Positions 44,514 through 53,195 of a stretch of 64,000 nucleotides of DNA are shown here, in pieces. The notes beneath the pieces were generated by a model. It was not told the DNA's origin. It saw only the letters and a program-made list of their open reading frames with translations, and made no database searches. The position numbers were made by a program, and so were the translations under genes. The first letter of the stretch is position 1. The number at the start of each line of letters is the position of its first letter. This stretch comes from Bradyrhizobium sp. AZCC 2262 (GTDB lineage: Bacteria; Pseudomonadota; Alphaproteobacteria; Rhizobiales; Xanthobacteraceae), in NCBI RefSeq assembly GCF_036924535.1, contig NZ_JAZHRT010000001.1, positions 4,712,001-4,776,000 of the forward strand. Reading direction: 5' to 3'.

Positions 44514-45293
44514 ATGGACCTGAAATTCTCCAAGGTGACGCGCAAGGGACCGATCACGATCATCACGCTGTCGCGGCCCGAAGTGTACAATGCGTTGCAT
44601 ATCGACGCGCATTTCGAGCTCAACAAGGTGTTCGACGATTTCTCCGCCGACCCCGAGCAATGGGTCGCGATCGTCACGGGCACCGGCGACAAGGCGTTCT
44701 GCGCGGGCAACGACCTTAAATGGCAGGCAGCGGGGGGAGAGCGCGGCTGGGACAAGGGCGGCTTTGCCGGCCTCACCACGCGGTTCGACTGCGACAAGCC
44801 GATCATCGCCGCCGTCAACGGCGTCGCAATGGGCGGCGGTTTCGAGATTGCGCTGGCCTGCGACCTCATCATCGCATCGGAGAACGCCACCTTCGCGCTG
44901 CCCGAACCGCGCGTCGGCCTCGCTGCGCTCGCCGGCGGCGTACACCGGTTGCCGCGGCAGATCGGGCTGAAGCGCGCCATGGGCATGATCCTCACCGCCC
45001 GCCACGTCTCGGCCAAGGAGGGGCTCGAACTGGGTTTTGTGAATGAGGTGGTTCCGGCCGGCGAAGCGCTGGTAGCAGCGGAACGCTGGGCGGAGACGAT
45101 CTGCAAGAACTCGCCGATGTCGATCCGCGCCTCCAAGCAGGCGATCCAGAGGGGGCTTGAAGGCTCGCTGGAGCAGGCGATGGCCGAGCAGCGGGAATAT
45201 CCGGCGGTGAAGGCAATGGCGGCCTCGCAGGATTACATCGAGGGGCCGAAGGCGTTTTCCGAGAAGCGTCCGCCGAAATGGCTGGGGAAGTGA
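44514..45293 (+). CDS. Enoyl-CoA hydratase/isomerase family protein
   Basis: The 259-residue crotonase has both oxyanion-hole segments (DKAFCAGNDLKWQ and GVAMGGGFEIALACDLIIA) and the active-site strand FALPEPRVGLAALAGGVHRLP, with a Glu at the usual first catalytic position. LTARHVSAKEGLELGFVNEVV and the C-terminal AFSEKRPPKWLGK are typical of fatty-acid and carnityl-CoA hydratases. GGGAG precedes the ATG at 44514. It is divergent from the acyl-CoA dehydrogenase; a shared 220-base control region is likely. Confidence 0.9.
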   Translation: MDLKFSKVTRKGPITIITLSRPEVYNALHIDAHFELNKVFDDFSADPEQWVAIVTGTGDKAFCAGNDLKWQAAGGERGWDKGGFAGLTTRFDCDKPIIAAVNGVAMGGGFEIALACDLIIASENATFALPEPRVGLAALAGGVHRLPRQIGLKRAMGMILTARHVSAKEGLELGFVNEVVPAGEALVAAERWAETICKNSPMSIRASKQAIQRGLEGSLEQAMAEQREYPAVKAMAASQDYIEGPKAFSEKRPPKWLGK

Positions 45294-45298
45294 CGCTT

Positions 45299-45381
45299 CG
45301 TCATTCCGGGATGGTGCGTTAGCACCAGACCCGGAATCTCGAGATTCCGGGTTCGATGCTTCGCATCGCCCCGGAATGACG
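45299..45381. repeat. Palindromic repeat, CGTCATTCCGGGG family
   Basis: CGTCATTCCGGGATGGTGCG pairs with CGCATCGCCCCGGAATGACG across a centre of CGGAATCTCGAGATTCCGG. It lies at the convergent 3' ends of the crotonase and DUF6285 genes. Confidence 0.85.
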
Positions 45382-45388
45382 GAGATAA

Positions 45389-45763
45389 TCACTTCGCCCC
45401 CAACTCCCGCTTGTACGACGCGTAGTTCGGCTGATCGACGGCGAGCTTGTCCATCGTGGTCTGCCAGAGATGCTCGGCCAATCCCGGCGTCTGCAGATCG
45501 ACCTTGCCCTTTGAAATCTTGTCCGACAGTGTGCGGTTCAGCTCGATCAGCGAGCCATCCGCGCCGAGCAAACGCTTCAGCCGCTCGGCCTCGGCGGCAT
45601 CATTACCCTGCTCCAGCGCCAATTGCCGCGTGACCAGATCCAGCGCATTGATGCCGACGCGGAGCTTGAAGGCGTCGTGGCCCTTGATGAAGGGCGTGAT
45701 CTCGTTGCGGAGGAAATCCGCGACCGCCCTGATCAGTTCGGTGGGTGTCGGTTCGTCCTGCAT
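45389..45763 (-). CDS. DUF6285 domain protein
   Basis: The 124-residue, predominantly helical protein (TELIRAVADFLRNEITPFI, FKLRVGINALDLVTRQLALE, LWQTTMDKLAVDQPNYASY) matches the small DUF6285 family that accompanies aminoglycoside-phosphotransferase-like genes in acyl-CoA clusters. No enzymatic motif is visible; a regulatory or complex-forming role is possible. It starts one base after the phosphotransferase stop. Confidence 0.8.
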   Translation of the reverse strand: MQDEPTPTELIRAVADFLRNEITPFIKGHDAFKLRVGINALDLVTRQLALEQGNDAAEAERLKRLLGADGSLIELNRTLSDKISKGKVDLQTPGLAEHLWQTTMDKLAVDQPNYASYKRELGAK

Positions 45764-45764
45764 C

Positions 45765-46751
45765 TTACCCTCCTCTCGGAGCTAGCAATCTCAGCAAATC
45801 AATTTCCGTTTCCGACGAACGCCGTCCGATCATGGCGCGCTCCATCGAATGATCCGGGCCTTTCCGGAAACGCTGCATCATGCCGCAGCACATGATGCCC
45901 CAGCGCAGTGTGCCCATCACTTCCCAGAACATCACACGGTCAGGATCGACCTTGCGGCCGGCTTCCTCATAGCCTGCGAATAATTCCTCGCGCGAACCAA
46001 AGCCGCCGACCGGCTTGTCGATCTCGCCGAAACGCCAGGAGTTGACGCAGATCCAGCCGAGATCCTCCATGGGATCGCCGAAATGCGCGAGCTCCCAGTC
46101 CAGCACCGCGCGCACGCCGTCGGGGCCGATGATGAGATTGCCGTGGCGGAAATCGCCGTGCACCAGCGTCACCTCCTTCGACGGCCCGGGGTCGCGCTCG
46201 CGCAGCCAGCGCAGCGCCAGTTCGAACACCGGACGCGGCCAGTTGAAACTACGGTACTCACGTTCGAGGTCAGCGATCTCCTTTGTCGCGGTCATCTCGC
46301 GCAGCTTCGGCAATTTCGCAGCCGGCAAGCCGTGAATGCCAGCGATAACCTTGCCAAGCTGACGTGCGAGAATCGGCCGCGCTTTTGCGAATTGCTCATC
46401 GCGCAGAATCTTGCGCGCGATGGTCTCGCCTTCGATGCGCTGCATGATGAAGCCGGTGCCGAGTTCGTCCGCGGGCGTCAGCACATGCATCACCCGCGGC
46501 GACGGCAGACCGGCGTCATGCGCGAGCTGCATCAATGTCGCCTCGGCATCGAGCCCGGCGGCCCGTCCCGGCGACGCGCCATAGCCCGGCGGCGCACGGC
46601 GCAGGATGGCGCCGGTGTTGCCGCCCGCGTGAACGATGTCGAACGTCCAGGTCTCCTGGCTGGCGCCGCCGGAAAGTTTTGCGGCCCCAGTCACGCCGGT
46701 CGCCCCCTTATACCAGGAGGCGACACAGCGTCCGAGTTGGTCCTCGATCAT
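45765..46751 (-). CDS. Phosphotransferase family protein (ACAD10/11 N-domain-like)
   Basis: The 328-residue protein has the protein-kinase-like fold of aminoglycoside phosphotransferases: the catalytic loop VTLVHGDFRHGNLII with the catalytic Asp, and the metal-binding VLDWELAHFGDPMEDLGW. It belongs to the group related to the kinase domain of ACAD10/ACAD11, which phosphorylates 4-hydroxyacyl-CoA so it can be converted to an enoyl-CoA. The surrounding acyl-CoA genes support that role, though direct evidence is lacking. The ATG at 46751 overlaps the stop of the crotonase gene by four bases. Confidence 0.85.
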   Translation of the reverse strand: MIEDQLGRCVASWYKGATGVTGAAKLSGGASQETWTFDIVHAGGNTGAILRRAPPGYGASPGRAAGLDAEATLMQLAHDAGLPSPRVMHVLTPADELGTGFIMQRIEGETIARKILRDEQFAKARPILARQLGKVIAGIHGLPAAKLPKLREMTATKEIADLEREYRSFNWPRPVFELALRWLRERDPGPSKEVTLVHGDFRHGNLIIGPDGVRAVLDWELAHFGDPMEDLGWICVNSWRFGEIDKPVGGFGSREELFAGYEEAGRKVDPDRVMFWEVMGTLRWGIMCCGMMQRFRKGPDHSMERAMIGRRSSETEIDLLRLLAPRGG

Positions 46752-47539
46752 TTGCCCCTGAACTTGGCCGGGCGCTTTTCCAGGAATGCGGTGACGCCTT
46801 CCTTGAAATCTTCCGCCGCGCCCGCGATGCGCTGCGATTCGAATTCGAGGTTGAGCTGTTCCTCGAAGGAATTTTCCGGGCTGTCCCAATAGAGTTTTCG
46901 GATCAGCGACAGCGCGATCGTCGGGCCATTGGCAAGATCATGCGCGAGCTTCATCGCCTCTTCCATCAACACCGCATCGTCGTAGACGCGGTTGACGAGG
47001 CCCCATTCCAGCGCCTTCTCGGCCGGCAGCCGCTCGCCCATCAGCGACAGTTCGACCGAACGCGCCTTGCCGATCATCCGCGGCAAGAGCCAAGTCGAGC
47101 CGCAATCCGGCACCAGGCCGATGCGGCGGAACGCCTGCAGGAAATAGGACGAGCGCGCGCACACGATCATGTCGCCCATCAATGCAAAACTCATCCCGGC
47201 GCCGGCGGCGGGGCCATTGACCGCCGACACGATCGGGCAATGCAGCCGGCGCAGCCGCCGCAGGAACGGATGGAAACCGATTTCCAGCGATTGCCCGGCG
47301 TTGCTCTTGCCGGGCTTCTGGTTGTTGCGGCCCTGCAGATTGGCGCCGGTGCAGAACGCGCGTCCGGCACCGGTCAGCACCAGGCAACGCACCTCATCCC
47401 GCTTGTCGTCGATCGCATCGAGCGCCTCGCCGAGACCGCCCAGCATGTCCATCGAGACCGCGTTCATGACCTCCTGATGGTCGAGCTTGAGAATGGCGAC
47501 CGGGCCGTCGAAATCGAGCGTGACATGCTTGAACTGCAT
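46748..47539 (-). CDS. Enoyl-CoA hydratase family protein, PaaG-like
   Basis: The 263-residue crotonase shows VLTGAGRAFCTGANLQGR and AVNGPAAGAGMSFALMGDMIV, then FLQAFRRIGLVPDCGSTWLLPRMIG and SVELSLMGERLPAEKALEWG, a pattern close to PaaG-type hydratase/isomerases. It is first in a compact operon with the phosphotransferase (4-base overlap) and DUF6285, so a hydroxyacyl-CoA or enoyl-CoA intermediate is probably shared. It is divergent from the SDR at 47718. Confidence 0.9.
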   Translation of the reverse strand: MQFKHVTLDFDGPVAILKLDHQEVMNAVSMDMLGGLGEALDAIDDKRDEVRCLVLTGAGRAFCTGANLQGRNNQKPGKSNAGQSLEIGFHPFLRRLRRLHCPIVSAVNGPAAGAGMSFALMGDMIVCARSSYFLQAFRRIGLVPDCGSTWLLPRMIGKARSVELSLMGERLPAEKALEWGLVNRVYDDAVLMEEAMKLAHDLANGPTIALSLIRKLYWDSPENSFEEQLNLEFESQRIAGAAEDFKEGVTAFLEKRPAKFRGK

Positions 47540-47717
47540 TGCTTCCTCATGACTTGTGTTTACGCGCTATTTCGCTGCGCGGAAGATAGGATGTCTCGGC
47601 CCATATTTGATTTTCCGGGCAGGCTTGTCCATGGTTGCATTAGAACATCTGCCCGCCACTGGGCGCACGACTTATCGCGCCCCAAAGCAAATGAAAACAC
47701 CCCAAGGGGAATATCAA

Positions 47718-48497
47718 ATGAGCATCTTTGACCTCACCGGCCGCACGGCGGTCATCACTGGCGGCAACGGCGGCATCGGCCTTGGCATCGCGCAGGCGTT
47801 GAACGCGCAAGGCTGCAACGTCTCGATCTGGGGCCGCAACGCCGACAAGAACAAGGGCGCGGCGGCAACCATGTCGGCCGGTCCCGCCAAGGTAGATACC
47901 CAAATCTGCGACGTCTCCGATCCCGCTTCCGTCAAGGCCGCAATGAAGGCGACCCTCGACAGTTTCGGCCGGGTCGACGGCTGCTTTGCCAATGCCGGCA
48001 TCGGCGGCGGTGGACGCCGCGCCTTCATCGACCGCACCGAGGAAGAATGGCGGCGCATGTTTGCGACCAATCTCGATGGCGTCTTTCATGTGTTCCAGGT
48101 TGCCGCCCGCCACATGACCGAACGCGCCGAGGCCGGCGACAAGTTCGGTCGGCTGGTCGCAACCTCGAGCCTGGCGTCGCTGTTCGGCACCGCGCGCAAC
48201 GAGCATTACGCCGGCACCAAAGCGGCGCTGAACGCGCTGTGCCGTGCGCTCGCCGTTGAGCTGGCGCGCCACGGCGTCACCGCGAATGCGATCCTGCCCG
48301 GCTGGATCAAGAGCGACATGACCGCCGGCATCATGGGGAATGAAAAATTCGTCGCCAACGTGATGCCGCGCATCCCGGTGCGCCGCTTCGGCGAGCCCAC
48401 GGATTTCGGCGGCATCGCCGTGTACATCATGAGCAAGGCGTCGTCGTATCATACGGCTGATTGTTTTGTGATCGATGGCGGGTACACGGCGTTTTGA
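47718..48497 (+). CDS. Short-chain dehydrogenase/reductase
   Basis: The 259-residue classical SDR has AVITGGNGGIGLGIAQAL (cofactor loop), ICDVSDPASVKAAM, CFANAGIGGGGRRAF, catalytic Ser in VATSSLASLFG and Tyr/Lys in EHYAGTKAALNALCRALAVE, followed by VTANAILPGWIKSDMTA. The Asn/Gly-type loop does not settle NAD versus NADP. AAGGGGA is seven bases ahead of the ATG at 47718; a reading from 47556 has an unlikely leader. The substrate is likely a hydroxyacyl-CoA or alcohol in the neighbouring pathway. Confidence 0.88.
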   Translation: MSIFDLTGRTAVITGGNGGIGLGIAQALNAQGCNVSIWGRNADKNKGAAATMSAGPAKVDTQICDVSDPASVKAAMKATLDSFGRVDGCFANAGIGGGGRRAFIDRTEEEWRRMFATNLDGVFHVFQVAARHMTERAEAGDKFGRLVATSSLASLFGTARNEHYAGTKAALNALCRALAVELARHGVTANAILPGWIKSDMTAGIMGNEKFVANVMPRIPVRRFGEPTDFGGIAVYIMSKASSYHTADCFVIDGGYTAF

Positions 48498-48552
48498 AGT
48501 TGGGTGCGGCCGGTGGCCTCGCCCTTCGGGGTGAGGGGGAAGAGCGAACCTT

Positions 48553-48628
48553 GTAGCCCGGATGAGCGAAGCGACATCCGGGGCAACTCTAACACCGTCC
48601 CGGATATCGCTTCGCTCATCCGGGCTAC
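48553..48628. repeat. Palindromic repeat, GTAGCCCGGATGAGCGAAG family
   Basis: GTAGCCCGGATGAGCGAAGC and GCTTCGCTCATCCGGGCTAC are perfect 20-base inverted arms, enclosing a GACATCCGGGG / CCCGGATATCG inner pair. It is the cleanest palindrome in the window and lies 56 bases after the SDR stop. Confidence 0.92.
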
Positions 48629-48689
48629 GAACTGAACGCGGCTTCGCGATCTCGCGACACATGGCGTCCGAGGTTTGCCAGCAACTTCC

Positions 48690-49140
48690 CACCCTCCAAT
48701 CAGAGGGCGCAGGGAAGACCGGGTGCTTGCTGCACCCGCGGTCTCGCGTGCGATTTGCGCTAAAGAAAATGCACACGAGCATACAGGGCAGCGGGAGCAT
48801 TCCGGCCTTCCCTGCGCAATGGCTTTACGGCTTACTTCGTGCTCTTCCCGGAGAACGGCTCTTTTGCCTCCGTCGCCCGTGAAAAACTTTCGCTTCTCTC
48901 GGACTTAACGCCAGCACCGCGGCGCCCGAACCACACGACTTCGCCGTACGCTCGAGCCGCACACGTCAGTCGCAGCTCTCGCGTCCATCGCATCTCACCG
49001 CGCGTTCGTGACGATCGCGAGCGCCCCTCATCCGCCGTGAGACAAGCGGAGTTATGCGGCTGATTTGGGTGAGAACGAAAGCGGAATATTTTTGATTCCC
49101 GGGCTTGACACGATTTCGGAAAATCCGAATTGATTTGCCC
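48690..49140. repeat. Probable dispersed repeat segment, often miscalled as coding
   Basis: A plus-strand frame here reads MHTSIQGSGSIPAFPAQWLY, a peptide I associate with short hypothetical proteins scattered through Bradyrhizobium genomes, which seem to derive from a repeated non-coding segment. The reading is interrupted, uses rare codons and has no ribosome site. I treat it as a repeat rather than a gene. The recognition is from memory and the boundaries are approximate. Confidence 0.5.
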
Positions 49141-49315
49141 GTCAGGCAACGGGTTCCCGATGAACCCGGCGGGTCATCGACAAGGGCAAAGCGATTGTCC
49201 CGGTTTGCGGGAATCTCCATCGCGCCGGGCCGTGATTGTTTCCCGAAACGATCGAAGCCAGCTTCCACCAAGCAGCCAGGCTGAGTTTGCCGGCTGCCTG
49301 ATGGAGGATCGCTTC

Positions 49316-50743
49316 ATGACAGCCGACAGACGCACGTTCCTGAGTGCGGGCCTCGGAGTAGCCGCGGCCGTTGCCTCTCGCAACCACAGTCCGACGATTC
49401 CAGCGCGCGCCGACGTCACCGAAATGCCGTCGCTCAGCACCGACCGCAGCCTTCGCACTGAGGCGAGCGCGGATTTTGGTCGCCTGCTTCACAGCGAGCC
49501 GCGCGCGGTAGCGCAGCCGGCATCCGGTGCTGATATTGCGAGCCTGATGCGCTGGGTTGGGAATCAGGGTTTGAAGATTGCGGCGCGCGGACAGGGCCAT
49601 TCGATCTACGGCCGCTCGTTAAGCGAGGACGGCATCGTGATCGACATGAGCAAACTCGATGCGATCCGCGATCTCCAGCCGGACCGCATAAGCGTCGAGG
49701 CCGGCGCCACGTGGAAGAGCGTGCTCGATGCAGCGCTGTCACACGGCATGACGCCGCCGGTTCTCACCAACTATCTCGGCCTGTCGGTCGGCGGCACGCT
49801 CGCGGTGGGCGGAATCGGTGGTTCGTCATCCCGGTCAGGCATGCAAACCGACAATGTCCTCGAACTGGACGTGGTGACGGGAGATGGAAACAAAATTACA
49901 TGTTCGGCGACGTCGCATCCGGATGTTTTTGACGGCGTTCGAGCCGGCCTCGGCCAATGCGGCATCATCACGCGAGCAACGCTGCGCCTGGTCCGCGCAC
50001 CCGAGCGCGTCCGGCGGTTTCAGCTGTTTTATCCTGACTTGGTCGCCCTGATCGCCGATCAGCGGCTTGTGCTGGACCAGCCGCGTTTCGACCAGTTGCA
50101 AGGAGCAATCCTTCCCGATGGCGCCGGCGGCTGGCGATATCAGCTCGACGGTGCCGTGTTCTACAACAGCGATCGAACGCCCGAGGACAAGGCCGTGCTG
50201 TCCGGACTGTCGGATCTGCGCAGCGCCGCCGTGATTGCCGACCTGACCTGGCGCGACGACGCCCTAGCGTTCGCAAAGTTCGAGGCCTTGCTCCGATCGA
50301 AAGGCCAGTGGTCCAATCCAAAACCCTGGCTGTTGACATTCCTGCGCGGCACCAACGCCGAGCAGATCGTGCGTGAGATCATGGACGGATTGACCGGCGC
50401 CGATGTCGGCCCATTCGGCCGGATCACCTGCTATCCCATGCGCACCAGCGCCTGCCGTACGCCGCTGTTCCGCTTGCCCGAAGAGAATATCGTCTTTCCC
50501 TTCAACATCATCCGTATTCCGCCGTCAGACGACGCCGCAACGGCGCAGCGAATGGTCGCGCAGAACCGCGCGCTTTACGAACGCATCCGCGACGCCGGCG
50601 GGGTCCAGTATCCGGTCGGCGCGTTTCCGATGTCGCACGGCGATTGGAGCAATCATTTCGGATCAAGCTGGCCACGATTTCTGGAAATCAAGCGGCGCTG
50701 TGATCCGGCCAACGCGCTCGCCCCAGGTTACGGCATATTCTGA
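49316..50743 (+). CDS. Tat-exported FAD-linked oxidase, cytokinin-dehydrogenase-like
   Basis: The 475-residue protein opens with a twin-arginine signal (TADRRTFLSAGLGVAAAVA), then a PCMH-type FAD domain. ARGQGHSIYGRSL puts His95 at the covalent flavin-attachment position of plant and bacterial cytokinin dehydrogenases. The block starting LTNYLGLSVGGTLAVGGIGG, about residue 150, and the following NVLELDVVTGDG match the same family, as does the C-terminal WPRFLEIKRRCDPANALAPG. Cytokinin dehydrogenases oxidatively remove the N6 side chain of plant hormones; related enzymes oxidise sugars or alcohols, so the substrate remains a hypothesis. GGAGG is nine bases ahead of the ATG at 49316. A frameshifted LysR gene follows convergently. 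Confidence 0.82.
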   Translation: MTADRRTFLSAGLGVAAAVASRNHSPTIPARADVTEMPSLSTDRSLRTEASADFGRLLHSEPRAVAQPASGADIASLMRWVGNQGLKIAARGQGHSIYGRSLSEDGIVIDMSKLDAIRDLQPDRISVEAGATWKSVLDAALSHGMTPPVLTNYLGLSVGGTLAVGGIGGSSSRSGMQTDNVLELDVVTGDGNKITCSATSHPDVFDGVRAGLGQCGIITRATLRLVRAPERVRRFQLFYPDLVALIADQRLVLDQPRFDQLQGAILPDGAGGWRYQLDGAVFYNSDRTPEDKAVLSGLSDLRSAAVIADLTWRDDALAFAKFEALLRSKGQWSNPKPWLLTFLRGTNAEQIVREIMDGLTGADVGPFGRITCYPMRTSACRTPLFRLPEENIVFPFNIIRIPPSDDAATAQRMVAQNRALYERIRDAGGVQYPVGAFPMSHGDWSNHFGSSWPRFLEIKRRCDPANALAPGYGIF

Positions 50744-50821
50744 GTTTTTTTGGCGCATGACCTCTTCGGAAAACCGGCGCCCACCTTGCGCTGAAGCGGC
50801 CCTCCGGGTCCGGATCATGCG

Positions 50822-51714
50822 CTAGATCAGATCGGTCTTGAGGCCGTTCGCCAGAAAGTCCACGAAGCGCCGCATGCGCTCCAGCGGCGCCCGCGTCGGC
50901 GGCCAGACGAGCTGGACCGGCATTCCCTCGGTTTCGAATTCCGTCAGAACGATCGCGAGCTTCCCCTCGTCCACGAACTCCCTGATTTGCCAGAGCGGCA
51001 ATTGAGCAAGGCCGAGGCCTTCGCTGGCGGCCGCGCGGATAGCCGCGGCACTGTTCGAGCGAAAACGGCCGCTCACGATGACGGTCTGCAGCTTGCCGCC
51101 AACGCGAAACGGCCATTTGTCGGCGACGCCTGTGCCTGCCCGCAGAATGCAGTGATGACCTTCAAGCTCATCGGGGTGCTTCGGACTGCCATGCTGGGCG
51201 AAATACGACGGAGCACCGCAGGTTACGACGCGCAGCGCCTGCAGTCGGCGCGCCGTCAGGGACTCATCGACGGATCGCCGATCCGGACGGCGATATCCAG
51301 ACCGTCCGCAAGGAGGTCAACCTGTTCATCGGACGCCTTCAATTCGATCTCGACGTTCGGATAGAGTTTCAGAAAGCGGCCAATGATCGGGGCGACATAA
51401 GACGATGCAAACAGCACCGGCGCACCGACCTTCAGCGGACCCGATACTTCGCCGCGAATGTTGGCGGCCTCGTTCCGCGCTTGAAGGATCTCCGCGACCG
51501 CCGGCTTGATGCGCTCGTAGAACATTCGTCCGGCTTCCGTGGGGTCCGAGCGCCGTGTGGTGCGCTTCACAAGTTCCACACCAACGGCGCGTTCCAACGC
51601 AATCAGTGAACGGTTCAGGGACTGCAGCGGACGTCGAAGGTGGCGCGAGGCGGCAGCCTGGCTGCCGTTCTCGACAATCGCCACGAACGCCTCGAGGTCG
51701 TCCAACCGTTCCAC
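50822..51714 (-). pseudogene. LysR-family regulator, frameshifted
   Basis: Residues 1-149 (MERLDDLEAFVAIVENGSQ, winged-helix region with SLNRSLIALERAVGVELVKRTTRR, then ADGLDIAVRIGDPS) read in one frame. A second frame gives DESLTARRLQALRVVTCGAP, then GHHCILRAGTGVADKWPFRVG and GRFRSNSAAAIRAAASEGLG to the C-terminus. The break falls at about 51265-51273, where one missing base between the codons for DPS and DES explains the shift. Rejoined, the protein is about 297 residues, normal for LysR. Unrepaired, the product ends at 51256 without most of its effector domain. It may once have controlled the adjacent oxidase gene. Confidence 0.88.
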
Positions 51715-51927
51715 GCCGGAATTCCTGTCTTCAGGGATGCGGTATCACAAAATACATCGACCATCCCTCTGGCACCGATCCCGACTGGGCGGCAAGTGAA
51801 TGGCCTGCAATTACCAAGGAAAGACGTGGATCGCCGGAACATCTGGCGCGAAGACGCGCTTCGCGCTTTAGCCCGGCCGTGACGAAAAGTGAGTGGCCGT
51901 CAGGCGGAGAAGTTCTGCCCTACCGGC

Positions 51928-52866
51928 TCATCCCCACGGTCCGCGCGATGCAGGCCGGCCCCACGCACCTCGGCGCGGATAATTTCGTCCGGCGTCGAGG
52001 GACGGCGCGCCGCCGCCTGCGCCCATCTCGGCCGCCAGCTGCTGCAGCGCTGCGATGCGGTTCTCGGTCGAGGGGTGCGTCGTGAACAGATTGTCCATGC
52101 CATGACCCGACAACGGGTTGATGATGAACATGTGCGCGGTCGCCGGATTGCGCTCGGCTTCCATGTTCGGGACCTGATGCGCGGCATTGGCGATTTTCGA
52201 CAGCGCGGACGCGAGCCACATCGGCTGGCCGCAGATGCGCGCGCCGAGATCGTCGGCGGCGTATTCGCGGGTCCGGCTGATCGCCATCTGCACGAGCATG
52301 GCGCCGAGCGGGGCCAGGATCATCATGGCGATCGAGCCGATGATGCCGGGGCCATGGTTGTTGTCGCGGTTGCCGCCAAAGAACATGCCGAACTGCGCCA
52401 GCATCGAGATCGCGCCGGCGATGGTCGCGGTGATGGTCATCAGCAGCGTGTCGTGGTTTTTGACGTGCGCGAGCTCATGCGCGATCACGCCGGCGAGCTC
52501 CTCGCGGCTGAGCTGTTGCATCAGGCCCGTGGTCACCGCGACCGCCGCATTCTCTGGATTGCGGCCGGTGGCGAACGCGTTGGGCTGCGCCTCGTCCATC
52601 ACGAACACGCGCGGCATCGGCAGGCCGGCGCGGCCGGCCAATTCGGCCACGAGATGGACGAGGTCGGGCGCGCTGTTGCGGTCGACCTCATGGGCGCCGT
52701 ACATCGACAGCACCATGCGGTCCGAATTCCAGTAGGCGAACAGGTTTGTCGCAGCCGCGATCACCAGCGCGATCATGGCCCCGCTGGCGCCGCCAATCAG
52801 ATAGCCGACGCCCATGAAGAGGCCGGTAAGACCGGCCAGAAGAATGGCAGTCTTCAGATAGCTCAT
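51928..52866 (-). CDS. htpX: Membrane zinc protease HtpX
   Basis: The 312-residue M48 protease has two N-terminal membrane segments (about residues 5-25 and 28-46), the zinc motif HELAH at 130-134 in [15 protein letters not shown], two further hydrophobic helices after it (about 140-195), and the third zinc ligand in [13 protein letters not shown]. HtpX degrades damaged inner-membrane proteins as part of envelope stress control. The C-terminus ends in a low-complexity Arg/Gly/Pro tail ([17 protein letters not shown]) that is not conserved. The ATG at 52866 begins [15 protein letters not shown], the usual N-terminus. Confidence 0.94.
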   Translation of the reverse strand: MSYLKTAILLAGLTGLFMGVGYLIGGASGAMIALVIAAATNLFAYWNSDRMVLSMYGAHEVDRNSAPDLVHLVAELAGRAGLPMPRVFVMDEAQPNAFATGRNPENAAVAVTTGLMQQLSREELAGVIAHELAHVKNHDTLLMTITATIAGAISMLAQFGMFFGGNRDNNHGPGIIGSIAMMILAPLGAMLVQMAISRTREYAADDLGARICGQPMWLASALSKIANAAHQVPNMEAERNPATAHMFIINPLSGHGMDNLFTTHPSTENRIAALQQLAAEMGAGGGAPSLDAGRNYPRRGAWGRPASRGPWG

Positions 52867-53195
52867 TGTCGTCTCCTTTGCCCGCCCGCGGCCGGACGCC
52901 GGGGCCGGCATCCCAAAGGTAGGAATTGCGCTGCCGGCGCTTCAAGATGCCGGGGTGCGTCGAGGCGCCGCGTTTGGCGGCGGAAACCACCCTCTCGGAT
53001 TACCGAACCGTAATCTGCCGGCTCCGCCTGGCACTCGGGGCTTCCCGACGGTTGCCCATCGCCTGCTTGTACAACGCCAACACCGCCGTCTACATTGCCC
53101 GGCAACGAGCAGCGCAGGCGGTTGTTCCGCCCTGCGAAAGCAAAGCGCGAGGCAATCGCGTCTGTTCGTCGGAAGAACTGGGGAGGAATTGACCA
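52867..53195. other. Gene-free interval between htpX and the VOC gene
   Basis: This 329-base divergent region carries the promoter-like block at 53067-53096, which is repeated upstream of the acyl-CoA dehydrogenase at 55152. No credible coding frame is seen. GGGGAGGA lies seven bases ahead of the VOC gene start. Confidence 0.6.
53067..53096 (+). promoter_or_regulatory. Promoter-like block, copy 1 (TTGTAC - 18 bp - TACATT)
   Basis: CTTGTACAAC, an 18-base spacer ending CCGCCGTC, then TACATTGCC. The same arrangement, with the same spacer length and the same flanking GGCAACGAGC-like tail, occurs at 55055-55084. The hexamers are plausible -35 and -10 elements for a vegetative sigma factor, about 100 bases ahead of the VOC gene ATG. 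The CTTGTACAAG palindrome seen in copy 2 is present here with one mismatch. Confidence 0.55.

Larger units (their letters stand above)
48498..49315. other. Repeat-rich interval without a convincing gene
   Basis: This 818-base stretch holds the palindrome at 48553-48628 and the longer repeat-like segment at about 48690-49140. Frames are open here on both strands but show no domain, no ribosome site with matching start and no codon pattern like the neighbours. I see no independent gene. The last 170 bases form the leader of the cytokinin-dehydrogenase-like gene. Confidence 0.6.

Noticed and set aside
48562..49149. Short open frames on both strands downstream of the GTAGCCC palindrome
   Set aside because: They lie in repeat-like sequence, have no ribosome site and no domain.
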